A stretch of DNA of 64,000 nt from Lunularia cruciata (GCA_948567375.1 OX419756.1:46452333-46516332), one strand, 5' to 3'. Positions 1 to 10,733 are shown, counted from the stretch's first letter. Made by a program: numbers and translations. The notes: generated from the sequence alone by a model not told the origin.

Positions 1-1560
1 GTGGAGGCTATTTCATGTATTCTTTGGCCTACAAATGTGAGTAGAGTGCAAGTATTCCTTGGGTTACAACCTTATTTCACCAATATGTAAGAGGATTGAG
101 TGAATTGCTAAGTTCTTTATCAAGCTTACACATGATAGTTGTTGGGAAGATGAGCAGGAGAGAGATTTTATAAAGCTTAAGCAAAGGTTGATATCTACCC
201 CTATTCTTATGAGATCAATTGAGGATATAGATTTTAGGTCCATACTATTTGGAGTACTTTGGAGCTTGGAGCAATGCCTACAATAGGATGATGAGGGAAA
301 GGAGTTTGAGGTGAGGAAGAATGCTAAGCAATAGTGTGGGCAGTAGCACATTTTTTATTTTACCTATTTGGTAGTCTCTTCATTCTCATCATTGATCATC
401 AACCATTGGTAAAATGGTATGAATACCAATGTATGGCAGTTTGTTGCTTGATATAAGAATGAGTTATAGCATCATTCAATGCTCCTACACCACAATTATA
501 CCCACTAATTACCCTTGGATTGTGTAACCACCAGAGTTTGCTTTTTGTTAGACCTTTATCACTAATTGTGAGACAATATTTCATATGTTTTAGTTATGGT
601 TGAGCACTTCTCCAAATGGATTATTTTGGTGGCACTTCCCAACAATTCCAATTAAGGTAAATCTTACTCATTCTTGGATTCAATTCTTATTCATTTTGGT
701 GCACAAACTAAGGACTTGATTGATCAGGTTATAAGGTTTGTATGAGAGTTTCAAATCTTGTTTTTCTAGGTCTTGATTGATCATTGTACTACCTCCCAAT
801 GTCACCTTGAGGTAGATGGCTTAGTGGAGAGAGTGGTTCAAATGGTGAAGAAGGGATTGTGTAATTATGGTTTGTAAAGAGGCCACTTGGAAAATTAGAT
901 CTCCAATTACCTTGGTTGGCTATGTACTATGAGTTCATTTGGCAAGTCTCCCTATCATCCTTCTCTCCCTACTTCTTACTCTATGGATGAGATCTGTATT
1001 TACCTAATAGCATTAGTTGTGATGTAACTATAGTTTTGGACTTGGATGATCCAGATATATCCGTGAGCACATGTTCTCAAAGAGTAGAGATCTTTCAACA
1101 AGTGGTACCAATGACCTTTGAGACCTTAGTGATTGCTCAACATAGGGATACCTTACATTATGCCACTATTTAAGGAGGAGGTTATAGATTCTTGATATGC
1201 TGGTTCCATCTAGGTGATTATCTGTATCTATAGTAAACTACAACAACTCTTGATGTAACTATAGACCACATTATCTTAGAAGTGTACAAGTTTTGCCTTT
1301 GGAGGACATGATGGTGTGTTTTAGAAGGATCATGTGCACAATTTTGTGCCATGCTACCTCCTAAAAATTTATGGCATGATAGACCCCAACTTGGCAATAA
1401 AACATATTGGCTTGTAGTGTATTTTATGTGGCTCTTTCAGTGGAGCTATTACATTGGTGTGTGATAGCTATTCAAGAAGATGGCATATTTGACCCCTTCC
1501 CTTATGATGAATCCTTAGGGGCAGTGGTTATGTCCTTCATATATTTGATGCTATAGCTAG
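1..1560 (+). pseudogene. pol fragment: RT tail, RNase H, integrase, PHD finger (copy D)
   Basis: Bases 1-60 align with the thumb/connection region of reverse transcriptase in copy A (22554-22613). RNase H follows to about 440 and integrase to about 1300. The integrase zinc-binding region is badly deleted around 430-500. At 1418-1493 the frame reads C-I-L-C, a glycine-rich stretch, C-D-S, R-W-H: the first half of the PHD finger seen in copies B2 and C. Several TAG, TGA and TAA stops and indels interrupt the frame, so this is a dead remnant. Integrase would insert the cDNA; the PHD finger would read histone H3 tails. Confidence 0.75.
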
Positions 1561-1734
1561 TCTACTCTTATGTGATATTGATTGCAAGTATGTGAATAAC
1601 AATAGGATTTGATAGAAACCAATCTTGTGATCTTTTCTCATCATAAGACATATCACATACTTGGAGTAGATTGCTATCTAGAGTGAGATGGACCTAACCT
1701 CAACTAGGGAGGAACTAGTGTGTGTTTGGAGTTT

Positions 1735-1821
1735 ATGTGTAACTTCTATATGAGTTGTGCTTCTATAGTATATGATATTGACAATGATGTATGTTGAGTA
1801 GCTATGTATACGCACAAAAGC
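1735..1821 (+). repeat. Family M 3'-untranslated block, first copy (copy D)
   Basis: A block of about 90-105 bp containing GAGTTGTGCTTCTATA. It lies between the PHD finger and the 3' LTR in copies C (about 50643-50745, minus) and D. In this copy it also recurs after the LTR (2251-2357). Confidence 0.6.
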
Positions 1822-2250
1822 TATCATGGCATTTATAGAATCAAAGCTATTTTGCTACAATGCTGGAGTGATAGTTTTGGTGGTCATCATGTTATCACTA
1901 GTTGCTTAGGGACTACTTAGTGGCAACAAGATATGGTATTTTGTTGACTGATTGCATCATCATTGAACTGCCATTCACCTTATCAAATGTGCCATTATGG
2001 TTGTATTTTTGGCCTCTCCATATGGGGTATACCTCAGAGTGAAGCTCTGGAGAGCTTCACTCTGAGGTATACTTCACTTGATTTCTTCTATGTTGAGCCT
2101 TTGAGCTCTTGGCTATGGTGGACAAAGAATGGTGAGCATCACCTTGATTCTCTTTGCTAGGGTGGATATGCCTTGACTATGTGATCAATACTTGTTTGCA
2201 CTATATATTGAGTTTTTAATATTCATATTTGAGTTTTAATAAATTAATTA
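1822..2250 (+). repeat. Family M 3' LTR (copy D, diverged)
   Basis: Aligns end to end with the 5' LTR of copy A (8193-8643), with the start decayed to TATCATGGC. The part corresponding to the transcription start has become a perfect inverted repeat (2027-2072). The 3' end merges into an AT-rich stretch before the second 3'-untranslated block. Confidence 0.65.
2027..2072. repeat. Perfect 22-bp-arm inverted repeat inside the LTR
   Basis: Arms 2027-2048 and 2051-2072 are exact reverse complements separated by GG. The copy A LTR has only a 10-bp-arm version at the same place (8431-8440 and 8445-8454), so the longer palindrome arose after divergence. The arms duplicate the TATA-like GTATAC in both orientations. 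Confidence 0.95.
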
Positions 2251-2357
2251 TTGTGGGTCTTTGAAGTTTATGTGTGACTTTTGTATGAGTTGTGCTTCTA
2301 TAGGGTATGATTTTGAGAGTAATATATGTTGAGTAGTGATGTATGTATGCACAATAT
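2251..2357 (+). repeat. Family M 3' block repeated after the LTR
   Basis: Starts with TTGTGGGTCTTTGAAG and matches the block at 1735-1821, the one at 48255-48357 and the one at 63353-63455. In all three loci this block directly follows an M LTR. Confidence 0.6.
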
Positions 2358-5093
2358 GATGTAGTAGGTGATACTGTACTCTTTTAGGAGTGGCTCCTAT
2401 CTAAGAGGTTAAATAGGAAATTTTAAAAATAATATTGTGACTAGTAACACTTCCTCTTTACTTTTAGTCATTTCCAACCTTTATCCTTTGAGGAACTACT
2501 TGTCCTTGCCAATTTTTACTAATGCTTTGCATGCTCTGAGTCACCACAAGCACCATCCCTCATCACAAAAATCCCTTAGTTGAAACCATATAGAAAGCTC
2601 AATTAGTTTGGTTTAAGAGAGGCCGGCCCTACTTGCAAAGCACTCTACTTACATCTACAGTGCATTAAGATATCTATCTTGAACCTCATGATGTATCCCA
2701 AGTATAACTCAAAGGTCAACCCAAGTTCACAACCACCACAGGAGGAACCTACTTGGTTTACTTGGTCACTTGGCTTATCCAAGAATTTGGATGTCATATA
2801 ACATCACTCATATGGAGAATATGAACCCCAAACATAAAATGAACCTTCCATTGTAAAAATTGTCTAGAGTGTGCACACACAACAACTAAAGGTGAGAAAG
2901 GGAGTAGCAAGAAAGGAGTGTTGCTAGTTGTATCTTGTTTTATCATCAACAGACACATGAAAGCAAGTATCATTATCATTGTGAGACATTGCTTTGACCA
3001 TTCACCATTGGGATTCCTTTATATCTTTTGATCTCAAGCAATACTATATCTATCAATCATAATGTACTTTCAGCCTTTCTTGAATCAAATTTGGGCTCCA
3101 TATGCACTGCTAGCAATCCAATGTTTTGTGAGCATATCATTATGATCTACAATGATGGAGTGCCAAAACTTAACTTATATACAAGCACTTATCATCAAAT
3201 GACAAGATTTCAATATTTGGAAAGTTAGAGCTTCTATACACATTACATGCATTTAAGCCTTTGCAACCTTTGTGTATGGACATAAGCTCCACAGAAATAG
3301 TGCCATAGAGAATGGCAATGCCAACTCTCACTAAGAATTGATATTTGATGTTTGACCTTTCCAAATGCCACATCAAGGAATGAATTTAGCTCTTCAAATT
3401 GATAAACACTATGAACTTTACATCACCCACATCCAACATGCCGGTTAGACATGATCTAACTCCACTCCCAAATTACCACCCTATGGGTTAACTCTATGTC
3501 TTCTTGAACTGAAACAATTACCCACTATATCTACTTGGAAATGAGTTATGACAAACCTTCTAATGTGGCATGTACAAACCTCCCATGGGGACCATATTGT
3601 AAGGTACATCAAGGAAACTTTTCAACTAGGTTGTTAATGTAGTTCTTTTATATGACATTGCTACTACTCATTAAATGAAAGCATCATTATATTTTTTGGC
3701 ACTAAAAAGTACACCACTTGTTAGGTGACACCTACAAAATTGTACATCACTTGTAGTTGAATTAAGAGTATCTTATAAGTGAAATTATGCAAAGTTGGTG
3801 GCGAGTTGCAAATTAAATCCTTGACTATCACATTAATTAATTGGTTTAGCTTTATACACATTATCAATCAACATTAAGGATGGCAATTTGCTCTTATATT
3901 CATATCTAAATAAGGAAGAGAGAGTGACCTTATAGGTGCATGATATGTTAGAATATTCATATCCAATTCTAATACCTAAATAGTTATATATGTTACTTTA
4001 TAGTTTTAGTACTTATTTTAAAAAGATGTTTATATAAATTATTTGGGAATCACAGATTTAAACATATTTTACATATAGGAAATTGATTTGAACAGTAATA
4101 TTTTTAATTATTTTTCTAAATCTATATATTTAATTTAATATATCTATGAGATTTAAACTTATTTGTCATTAGAGATCAAGTAAAGCTTTATTATATAAGC
4201 AGGACCTACAAATAATCTAAAGCTTTATAATAAACCTATGAACTATTGGAGATAAAGAGATTTAAAGATTCTAGCATAGCATATTAAGATAGTTATTAGA
4301 TTATGATATATATTTACTAACTACGTTTTAACTTAGATAAAATTTTGAAGCTAAGCAAAGGGGATATTTGGTGAAAAGTTACAATTAAAAACTTTGATGA
4401 ATGCTCATACCAATATGCATGAATGAGATCTTGTATAATTACTTCCTTGGAGAGCTTTAGAATTTTAATAAAATTTTTTGGAAAATACAAGGCAAATCAT
4501 CTAGCATCATTATTTTAATATCATTATTTATCATATTTCAACATTATCAATTCACAAAAACCTTGGCTAGAAATGGACCTTATACTATTTAAGATTTTCA
4601 TTAGTAAAGTTAGTTCTAGCACTTATTTTCCTTATCCTCGAGGGTGGCTAGGTTGACAACCCCAATCTAGTGTACAAATCTAATTGGAAGAAAAAATTGA
4701 CATCCCCGCCATATTTTATGTATCTGATTGGAAAAGATCCTCATTTTGCATTTCTATTTATGTTTTTGCATTTTGGATATGGTAGAAAAATTAGCACATG
4801 ATCTTTCTTGCAAAGTTCATTCTCTAGGCATCAATTTTTGTGTGGATACTTGCAAGTGTTGAAATTGGCAGCGCTTCTTTAGAGGAGGTGCCAATCCGTG
4901 GTTGTGGCTTGCACTCTATATGCAACTTTGGTTGTGCCAATGCTTGACCCCAAATTCCTTATCTTGCTCTTAGGTCTAATCTCGAGTGTGTTCTACAATT
5001 GTGTGGGAACCATTGATACGACATGATAGGTTGGACTTCATATGCCCAAATTCATAGGAGGCATTGCAAAATGATATATGAATCATATTGTTC

Positions 5094-5243
5094 ACCCTTT
5101 ACCTTCATGGTTATGCTGATTAGTTTGTGTTCCTTAAAAGCTCACCATGCTCAAAAAAGCAAGCTTGCTTTGCTTTACCTTTGTGGTTATGAAAATTAGT
5201 TCATGTTTCCTAGAAAGCTCACTCCATGCTCATCAAAGCAAGT
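5094..5243. repeat. Diverged tandem duplication, about 78 bp unit
   Basis: 5094-5164 and about 5172-5243 share the order TTTACCTT, GGTTATG, TTAGTT, AGCTCAC, CATGCTCA, AAAGCAAG with substitutions between them. No coding potential is seen. Confidence 0.6.
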
Positions 5244-6381
5244 ATGGAGTGAATGGTATGAATTATATGTTGTCTTTGTTTTTGTGGAAAAACTTCTCTA
5301 AAATGGCATCTTAGAGTGGAATTGGAGGTTAGATCATGATCTAGACAGGCTAAAGCTTGCGACCAAAAGCTTTAATGAAAAGAATTTGGTTATGTTTCCA
5401 TATCTTGAATACTTCTTTAGATCTTGATTTGTAATTTCTTTGCTCAAGGAAGGTTGTGTTAGCAAGTGTGGAATATGTATTGTCTCAAGATAAAACCAAG
5501 GATCAATCTCCTTCAAATGATTTTTTCATAGCTCGTTGCTTTAATATTTAATGCAAGTACATATGACATGTCAAATGAGTGCTATTGACTAAGTTGGTGC
5601 ATTGATTGATATTTTGTAGATCAAATAATAGAGTTCTTGGAATTGTGGTGACATTTATGCCAAAGTGGTCAAGAAAATCATTAAGGATCAATTTGGTTGA
5701 TGGACTCTTTGATCTCATGATGTCTCTCCTCTATAAGTTAAAGAGCTTAGCACCTCATTGTCTCTAGAAAGTGGAGTGAGTGCTAGTTCATGTATTGATT
5801 GGCCGGGGTTAACTCAAGGGAACAAGTACACTACTTATAGTTGGTAAGATGAATAGTTAAGTAGCAATTCCTACTTGCAACTTGATGTGTTTACTCTAAC
5901 TATATGCTTGTCAATAGTGATGTTTAAAGTTGAACCAAGTTAAATCCATAGTTAGGCATCATGAGCAAGCAAATAGAGATATGAAGAGTTATGAATAAGG
6001 ATTTCTCTATTTCCATTCCTCATTTCTCATTTCATCTTTGCAAAAGCTAAAAAATAACAATAAGTTATATTAGACATACTCTAAAATCTTGAATGTCAAG
6101 GAAATATCAATATAGTGTCTCAAATAATGGCACTTGGCTGACTCTTGATTGTGATGATAGAACCTGATGTCTTTGATATAACAAAATCAACATCAATCAA
6201 CTCAACACACACAACCTATAACAATATCAACTCCAAATGATCTTGCACCAATACAAGCTTTAACAATGTAAACTTCAAACAATTTGCAACCTCCACAAGA
6301 GCAGGTTTATAGTTTACTTGTAGAAGCACAAGCTACTATTGAGAACCATGCTATAGCTCATGGATAAAAGAAGTAAGTCAT

Positions 6382-6500
6382 TTACATAGCAAAACATCAA
6401 AGACAAGAGATATGTGGAACATATGGTTGGATTGCATGCATATACATAGCAAGTATCAAAGACAAGAGATATGTGGAACATATGGTTGAATTGCATGCAT
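6382..6500. repeat. Tandem repeat, two units of about 60 bp
   Basis: Unit 1 (6382-6441) and unit 2 (6442-6500) both start TACATAGCAA and end GCATGCATA. They differ at a few positions, including a one-base gap. Confidence 0.9.
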
Positions 6501-6781
6501 AGACAAGATTACAAGAACAACCACGTGTACCTCGCAAACAACAATAGGAGGCAACAATCAAGCAACTTAATTGTCCATGGGATGTTGTCATTCAAAAAAT
6601 AACAAGTGGTCCATATTGGTTTGTTTAAGTCAAGAATTGCTTGCATTACCACAAGGCTATTGAAGATCTTGGGGCATATTCTTGAGCTCACAATTCCTTG
6701 CAAGTGTTGCTATAATTAAGGAGATGTCAAGCGCACGAGCATCTCCAAAATTAGGTTTGATGACTCTTTGTCAATAATAGC

Positions 6782-7228
6782 TCTAACAATATGGAGCTTA
6801 CAAATGAGTGAGTTGAGACTTACAAAGTACCAAATAGGCCAAATTATCTAAGAATATTCTAGAGGTATCTAGGAAGCTACTTGGTACCTTCCAAGTGATG
6901 AGTAATGTGCATGCCAAGGAAGAAGCTTCTTGAGAAGCTTCTTGGCTAGCTAAACTTGCATGGAAAGTAGATGGCTTCTAGAAAGAAGCTTCTTGGGAAG
7001 ATTCTTGGCTAGCTTAGCTTGCAGGCCAAGTAAGTGGATTCTAGAAGGAAGCTTCTTGGTTAACTTGGCTTGCACTCCAAGAAGATGGCTTTTAGGAAGC
7101 TTCTCAAGAGCCTTGTATACTTCATTATAAATACCAAAGCCCAAGTTTATGTTAAGCCTCTGGAGTTTCCCTCATTCAACTCCGGTCTTCCATTCTCCTA
7201 TTTCTCTCTTTGGTCTTGGTCTTTTCCA
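6782..7228 (+). repeat. Family G 5' LTR (element H)
   Basis: Begins TCTAACAATATGG (TG decayed to TC) and ends CTTTTCCA just before the primer site. It matches the reverse complement of the G LTRs at 56687-57111 and 61412-61788. The section 6900-7110 holds several diverged repeats of an AAGCTTCTTGG-containing unit, also present in the G LTRs. TATAAAT at about 7125-7131 is a plausible TATA box. Confidence 0.8.
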
Positions 7229-7229
7229 T

Positions 7230-7241
7230 TGGTATCAGAGC
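7230..7241 (+). other. Primer binding site, initiator-Met tRNA
   Basis: TGGTATCAGAGC, the standard 12-base complement of the plant initiator tRNA-Met 3' end, one base after the LTR end. It marks minus-strand DNA synthesis priming and fixes the element's orientation. Confidence 0.9.
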
Positions 7242-7480
7242 AAGAATGGGATAGATGGAATTTATGGTCCACCAAACCATTGGGATTTTTGTATCCATGT
7301 ACTACCAAAGTGCAGTTTCACGCAGTTTGTCACCTCATGCTTTAGGTAATTTTTTTTTGAATATGATCACCTTGTTTGATAAACCATTAGTATTTCTAAT
7401 TGTAACTTATGGAGAACGATGGACGTGTTGCATTTACATGTTAATTTAGATAAATTGTAGGTAGTGTGATAGAGTAGTGG

Positions 7481-8192
7481 TCATGGTGGCAATATCCAAA
7501 ATTATCATTGCTATGCAAAAACAAATTGAACACCTTACTTGATTGTTGGAAGAACAAGACCATCAACAATTAGAGCATGGAGAGAGAGAGAGGACCATTT
7601 CAAGAAGGAGTGAATCTGATTCCAAACCCAAGGTATTTGAAGGTAAGAATCTATTGGGTGCAAAGGAGAATTGTATATTTGATTATGAAGATTCTTTTGA
7701 GGCTACAAATCTTCAAGATGAATAAAAATAGATTCTCTTAACTTCAAGCCAATTGGATAGAGCAATGAAACTATGGTTTCAATTTTGAGTGGAGCAAGCT
7801 AAATGACAATATGTTGGATCAATCTTGATATGAGAAGAATTAAAGAGTCACACAAGCCATATGAGATCAATTGGCAAGGTTGAAGTAGATTAGTTTTGTA
7901 AGCAGCTATATCATGCAATTCCAAAACACCATTATGCAAATTCTAGATATATTGATGGTGAAGCTCTAGATCAATTTATAGTGACTTGAAGTCATGAACC
8001 AAATTGAAAGTGATTATGCAAGAGCCAAAACAATTGGAGGGAGCCATGCAATTGGCTAAGCATTTTGATTCTTTGGTTATGACAACTTGGTCTTGACCCC
8101 AACCTTCACAAAACCTATCAACACATTACACATAGGTGGAGGATTTGGAACCAATGGAGATTGATGCCATCCAATAAACACCACTTGACACA
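7481..8192 (+). pseudogene. gag fragment of element H
   Basis: The frame at 7543-7725 shares SKPKVFEGKNLLGAKE and FEATNLQDE with the gag of element G (reverse strand, 60700-61150), so it is the N-terminal half of a gypsy gag (virus-like particle protein). Stops follow at about 7726 and 7785. The sequence resembling the rest of gag continues in broken frames to 8192, where copy A begins. No zinc knuckle is left. Confidence 0.65.
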
Positions 8193-8420
8193 TGTCACGC
8201 CATTTGTAGTTCCGCATCTAGCTGCTCGGACACTGGAGTTCAAGTGATAGTAGTTAGAGTTATTCTAGCAGTTTCTCAATGACTACTTTTTGACAGTCTG
8301 ATTTGGTGTTCGGGGTACTGACTTCACGGTGGGGCCCACCGTCACTTTGGACCGTTCGCACCGTCGAGTGTGCCATCAGCGGGACCATTAGGGTTTCAGT
8401 GCTAGCTCAAGTCCAGGGGG

Positions 8421-8427
8421 TATAGTT
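8421..8427 (+). promoter_or_regulatory. TATA box of the family M LTR
   Basis: TATAGTT, 29 bp upstream of the inferred transcript 5' end at 8450. In B2 the equivalent TATACT (43054) lies 30 bp upstream of the equivalent position. Confidence 0.55.
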
Positions 8428-8430
8428 TCA

Positions 8431-8454
8431 AAGTGAGCTCCAGAGAGCTCACTT
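8431..8454. repeat. Inverted repeat across the inferred transcription start
   Basis: AAGTGAGCTC (8431-8440) and GAGCTCACTT (8445-8454) are exact reverse complements with a 4-base CAGA loop. This is the precursor of the larger palindrome in copy D. Confidence 0.85.
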
Positions 8455-8460
8455 CTCTGA
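8450..8460 (+). promoter_or_regulatory. Inferred self-primer at the RNA 5' end
   Basis: CACTTCTCTGA is the exact reverse complement of the 11 bases that follow the LTR (8644-8654); pairing extends 3 bp into the LTR end (8461-8463 with 8641-8643). In Tf1/sushi-type elements the first 11 bases of the RNA fold back on the primer site and serve as primer after cleavage. The position about 30 bp after a TATA box agrees with this being the transcript start. Confidence 0.65.
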
Positions 8461-8643
8461 TGTTGAGCCTTCGAGTTCTTGGCTATGGTGGATAGAGGCT
8501 GGCGAGCGTCACCTGGATTCTCTATGCTTGAGTAGGTGTGGCTTGACTGTAATCAATGCCCAATTGTTGGCAATTTATAGAGTGATAGATCAAGTGCTGA
8601 TCTGAGTTGAGTTGAGTTGAAAGTGGTAAGCAATCTGATTACA

Positions 8644-8654
8644 TCAGAGAAGTG
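8644..8654 (+). other. Self-complementary primer binding site
   Basis: TCAGAGAAGTG directly follows the LTR terminal CA, where a tRNA primer site would be. It does not match the initiator-Met or Glu types used by the other families here, and pairs perfectly with 8450-8460. Confidence 0.65.
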
Positions 8655-9062
8655 AAGTCAAGGGGAAATCGGGTGCAGGAACATTCAGTGTTGGTGGTAT
8701 CTCCAAGCTCGGTGGATCGTGGTAGCTTGATTCAAGTTCTGGGTTTCCCTAGTGTGCAGAAGCTCGTTCAATTGATTCAGATTTGGCAATTAGGCGGATG
8801 GTGTGCGGAAGCATTGGCCAAATTTCGAGCAAAGAAGGAGCAATTTTTTAGCAGTGTTGTGATTTTGAGCTCAAGAGGTGAATGCAGGTTCAATTTGCTA
8901 CGAGTTAGGCTCAAAAAGTGAAATTGAAGGTGGAGTTGGGAAGCTCTTCTCATGAAATTATGATTTGGCAAAACCCGTTTTGTCAATTTGGCTCGAGTGG
9001 AAGCCAAATTGCGGGGGATTTGGCGGACAACCATCTTTAGGGTTTACGTCAAATTTTACGTC

Positions 9063-9185
9063 AGATTTTGGGCCAGATTTGGAGGAGTTTTTGCTGTTTG
9101 GCCAGATTTGGAGGAGTTTTGCTAGTTTGGAGGACTTTTGTAGGTTTGGAGAAGTTTCGCCAATTTTGGAGGAGGTTTCGAAGTG
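9063..9185 (+). repeat. GATTTGGAGGAG repeats in the leader
   Basis: Four to five diverged units of about 25-30 bp, each with a TTTGGAGGA or TTTGGAGAA core. The same motif recurs in the B2 leader at about 43721-43830. Confidence 0.7.
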
Positions 9186-9354
9186 GCAACAAGAAAGGCC
9201 TCATTTGGCTGAATTTTGGTGTTTTGAGGCTTCGAGGCATAGGGCTATGAAGGCCTAGAAAGGCCAGCAAGCCAGCTTGCTGGCGTGAGGCTAGCTAGTT
9301 TAGAGTAGATCTTGGTCATTGGTTGGCAAAATCTGCCTTTCTTGCTAGATTGTG

Positions 9355-9440
9355 CGCAACAAGGTTTGACCTCTAGATCTCTTGTTCTTAGACTGGTGCC
9401 CTAGCCAACTGGTCCACCCTCACTCGTTGTCCTAGTGACT
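9355..9440 (-). other. tRNA-like segment in antisense orientation (degenerate)
   Basis: On the minus strand the sequence reads TGGACCAGTTGGCTAGGG (D-arm/A-box-like) followed about 30 bases later by AGGTCAAACC (T-loop/B-box-like). A second D-arm-like piece, GTGGCGCAGTCACTAGG, lies just upstream on that strand. The anticodon stem does not pair, so it is not a functional tRNA. The segment is conserved in B2 at about 44015-44102. Confidence 0.35.
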
Positions 9441-10030
9441 GCGCCACTATTATCTATACACATGTAGCTTTGGCTAGGAGAGGCAGTTTGATCCCATTCT
9501 TGGTGATCCTGGTAGCTTAGGACTTAGATACGGACTGCTCTTATGTCAAATGCCAAATGGTGGCAGAGTCAGTCCCGTGTTGTGTTATGAGATGAAGGGT
9601 TTTGGTTTAGATTTCTTGTGATTGGATCCCCTCCATTCTCTACTTCCTGTTTGTGCACCACGTTTGTGTGAGGTGCCCTGACTTTTGAGCATTGGTGCTC
9701 TGGTGTGCTCTTGGTGGCGAGGCTGGAGTGATGACCAGTCAGACTACCTTTTTTTCTCTCCGATGAGGCAGGAAGTGATGACCTACAGACCGTGAGAGTG
9801 CGTGTTATGATGGTAGGTTATAGGTTGCCTTTCCCATAGTGTAGTTATCTCGGTTAGAGTTACATTAGTGGGGGGTGTCTAGTTGGTGTTGGCACGTGGT
9901 GGTGTTAGCACTTGGTGGGGCACTTGCGGTTGCAACTTGCGGTTGCAGTTGGTGGTTCGGGTTTGCTGTTGCAGTTATGTGGTCACGACGGAGTTCTTTG
10001 GAGATTCCAGAGGAGTTAGCCCTACAGTAC

Positions 10031-10722
10031 TGTGAGCCGGCCTGTCTCTCACTCAGGATGAACCTCTGATGGCTATTATGGTAGCGCACCATGGACTAAG
10101 AAGGCAAGGAACCCCAACTCCATCATACTCCTCCAAGGCTAACACTCCAAGACTCAAGACATTGCTCACTAGAGAACTCAATGAGAGAGAGATAGTTGCA
10201 AATGAAAGGATGATGAGTACCTCCTCACTCCTTGTTTATATACTTGTGAAATAGTTACGTACCAAAGTTACTAATTACCGTAGTAACTCAAGTTACTAGA
10301 CTAAAAGTCAAGTAAAGTCAAAAAGTAGAAAGGAATATCCATTCACATGGGCATATTCCCCTAAGCATGTGGTCTTATCTTGACCCAACCACTAAGTCAA
10401 GGATTCCTTCACATGGGCTATCCTTGGACTAAAGAAGAATCCAAAACAAAAAGGCTTGCGGGCCCAAGAGTTCTCAACTCTTTCCCCAAAGCCAAACACC
10501 TAGGAATAATACCAAGTCAACACACTAAAATCCAAAATAGTGGTGCTCATCTTTTCTACTTCCTCTAAAGTAAGGTCCCATCTATCTTAGCTATGACTAA
10601 CTTTAGCTAACCATGACTAATATAGAACCATCCTTTATCTCTATATAAATAATATCTCTTAAGTACTTGTAATACCAAGCTAAATATCACAATACCACAC
10701 ACATGCACAAATGGGTGTTACA
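10031..10722 (-). repeat. Family I 3' LTR of element 1, 692 bp
   Basis: In element sense it starts TGTAACACCC and ends GGCTCACA. It is nearly identical to the 5' LTR at 17168-17859. Small open frames in it recur only because the LTR recurs. Confidence 0.95.
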
Positions 10723-10733
10723 TTTACCCCCGG
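10723..10733 (-). other. Polypurine tract of element 1
   Basis: On the minus strand CCGGGGGTAAA lies immediately before the 3' LTR, the usual place for plus-strand DNA priming. Confidence 0.6.

Larger units (their letters stand above)
1..2357 (+). mobile_element. Family M retrotransposon, copy D (3' part, decayed)
   Basis: The window opens inside the region joining reverse transcriptase and RNase H of a methyltransferase-family (M) gypsy element. Order and sequence follow copy A (22554 onward): RNase H, integrase, PHD finger, a 3' untranslated block, then a 3' LTR. Many stops and frameshifts are present. The methyltransferase part would lie before base 1. The 5' boundary is outside the window. 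Confidence 0.8.
2358..6781. other. AT-rich stretch with no supported gene
   Basis: Only short open frames occur, all 60-70 codons and without recognisable motifs. The region 2358-3650 has slightly higher GC and may be an old transposon remnant, but I could not assign it. From 3650 to 4620 it is very AT-rich. Two local duplications are listed separately. Confidence 0.6.
6782..8192 (+). mobile_element. Family G gypsy element H, 5' part
   Basis: 5' LTR, initiator-Met tRNA primer site and gag of the same family as element G (56687-61788), here on the plus strand. It stops where the 5' LTR of M copy A begins (8193). No continuation is seen beyond copy A, whose right end abuts a different element. 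Confidence 0.75.
8193..8643 (+). repeat. Family M 5' LTR (copy A), 451 bp
   Basis: Starts TGTCACGCC and ends CTGATTACA. The boundaries agree with B2 (42826-43277) and with the 3' LTR of copy C (50200-50642, minus). It is CpG-rich between 8311 and 8381. From the TATA box and the self-primer match I infer U3 at about 8193-8449 and R-U5 at 8450-8643. Confidence 0.85.
8655..10030 (+). other. Leader of family M copy A, with start of gag
   Basis: About 1.2 kb of leader with only short open frames, homologous to 43289-44165 in B2. It holds a run of diverged GATTTGGAGGAG repeats and an antisense tRNA-like segment. Towards 9900-10030 the frame that continues into gag after the family-I insertion becomes open, so gag may begin in the last 100-200 bp. 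Confidence 0.6.

Noticed and set aside
2794-3376. Possible copia or other gene remnant
   Set aside because: A short Cys-x2-Cys-like reading near 2844-2870 was tempting, but no neighbouring domain supports it.
8777-9270. Several 60-97 codon frames in the M leader
   Set aside because: Both strands open because of the GATTTGGAGGAG repeats; not kept in B2.
10069-10254. 61-codon ORF repeated at 17206, 21468, 33909 and elsewhere
   Set aside because: It lies inside the family-I LTR on the strand opposite to the element and recurs only because the LTR recurs.
10380-10568. 62-codon ORF repeated at eight or more places
   Set aside because: Also within the family-I LTR; no codon-level conservation beyond that of the DNA.
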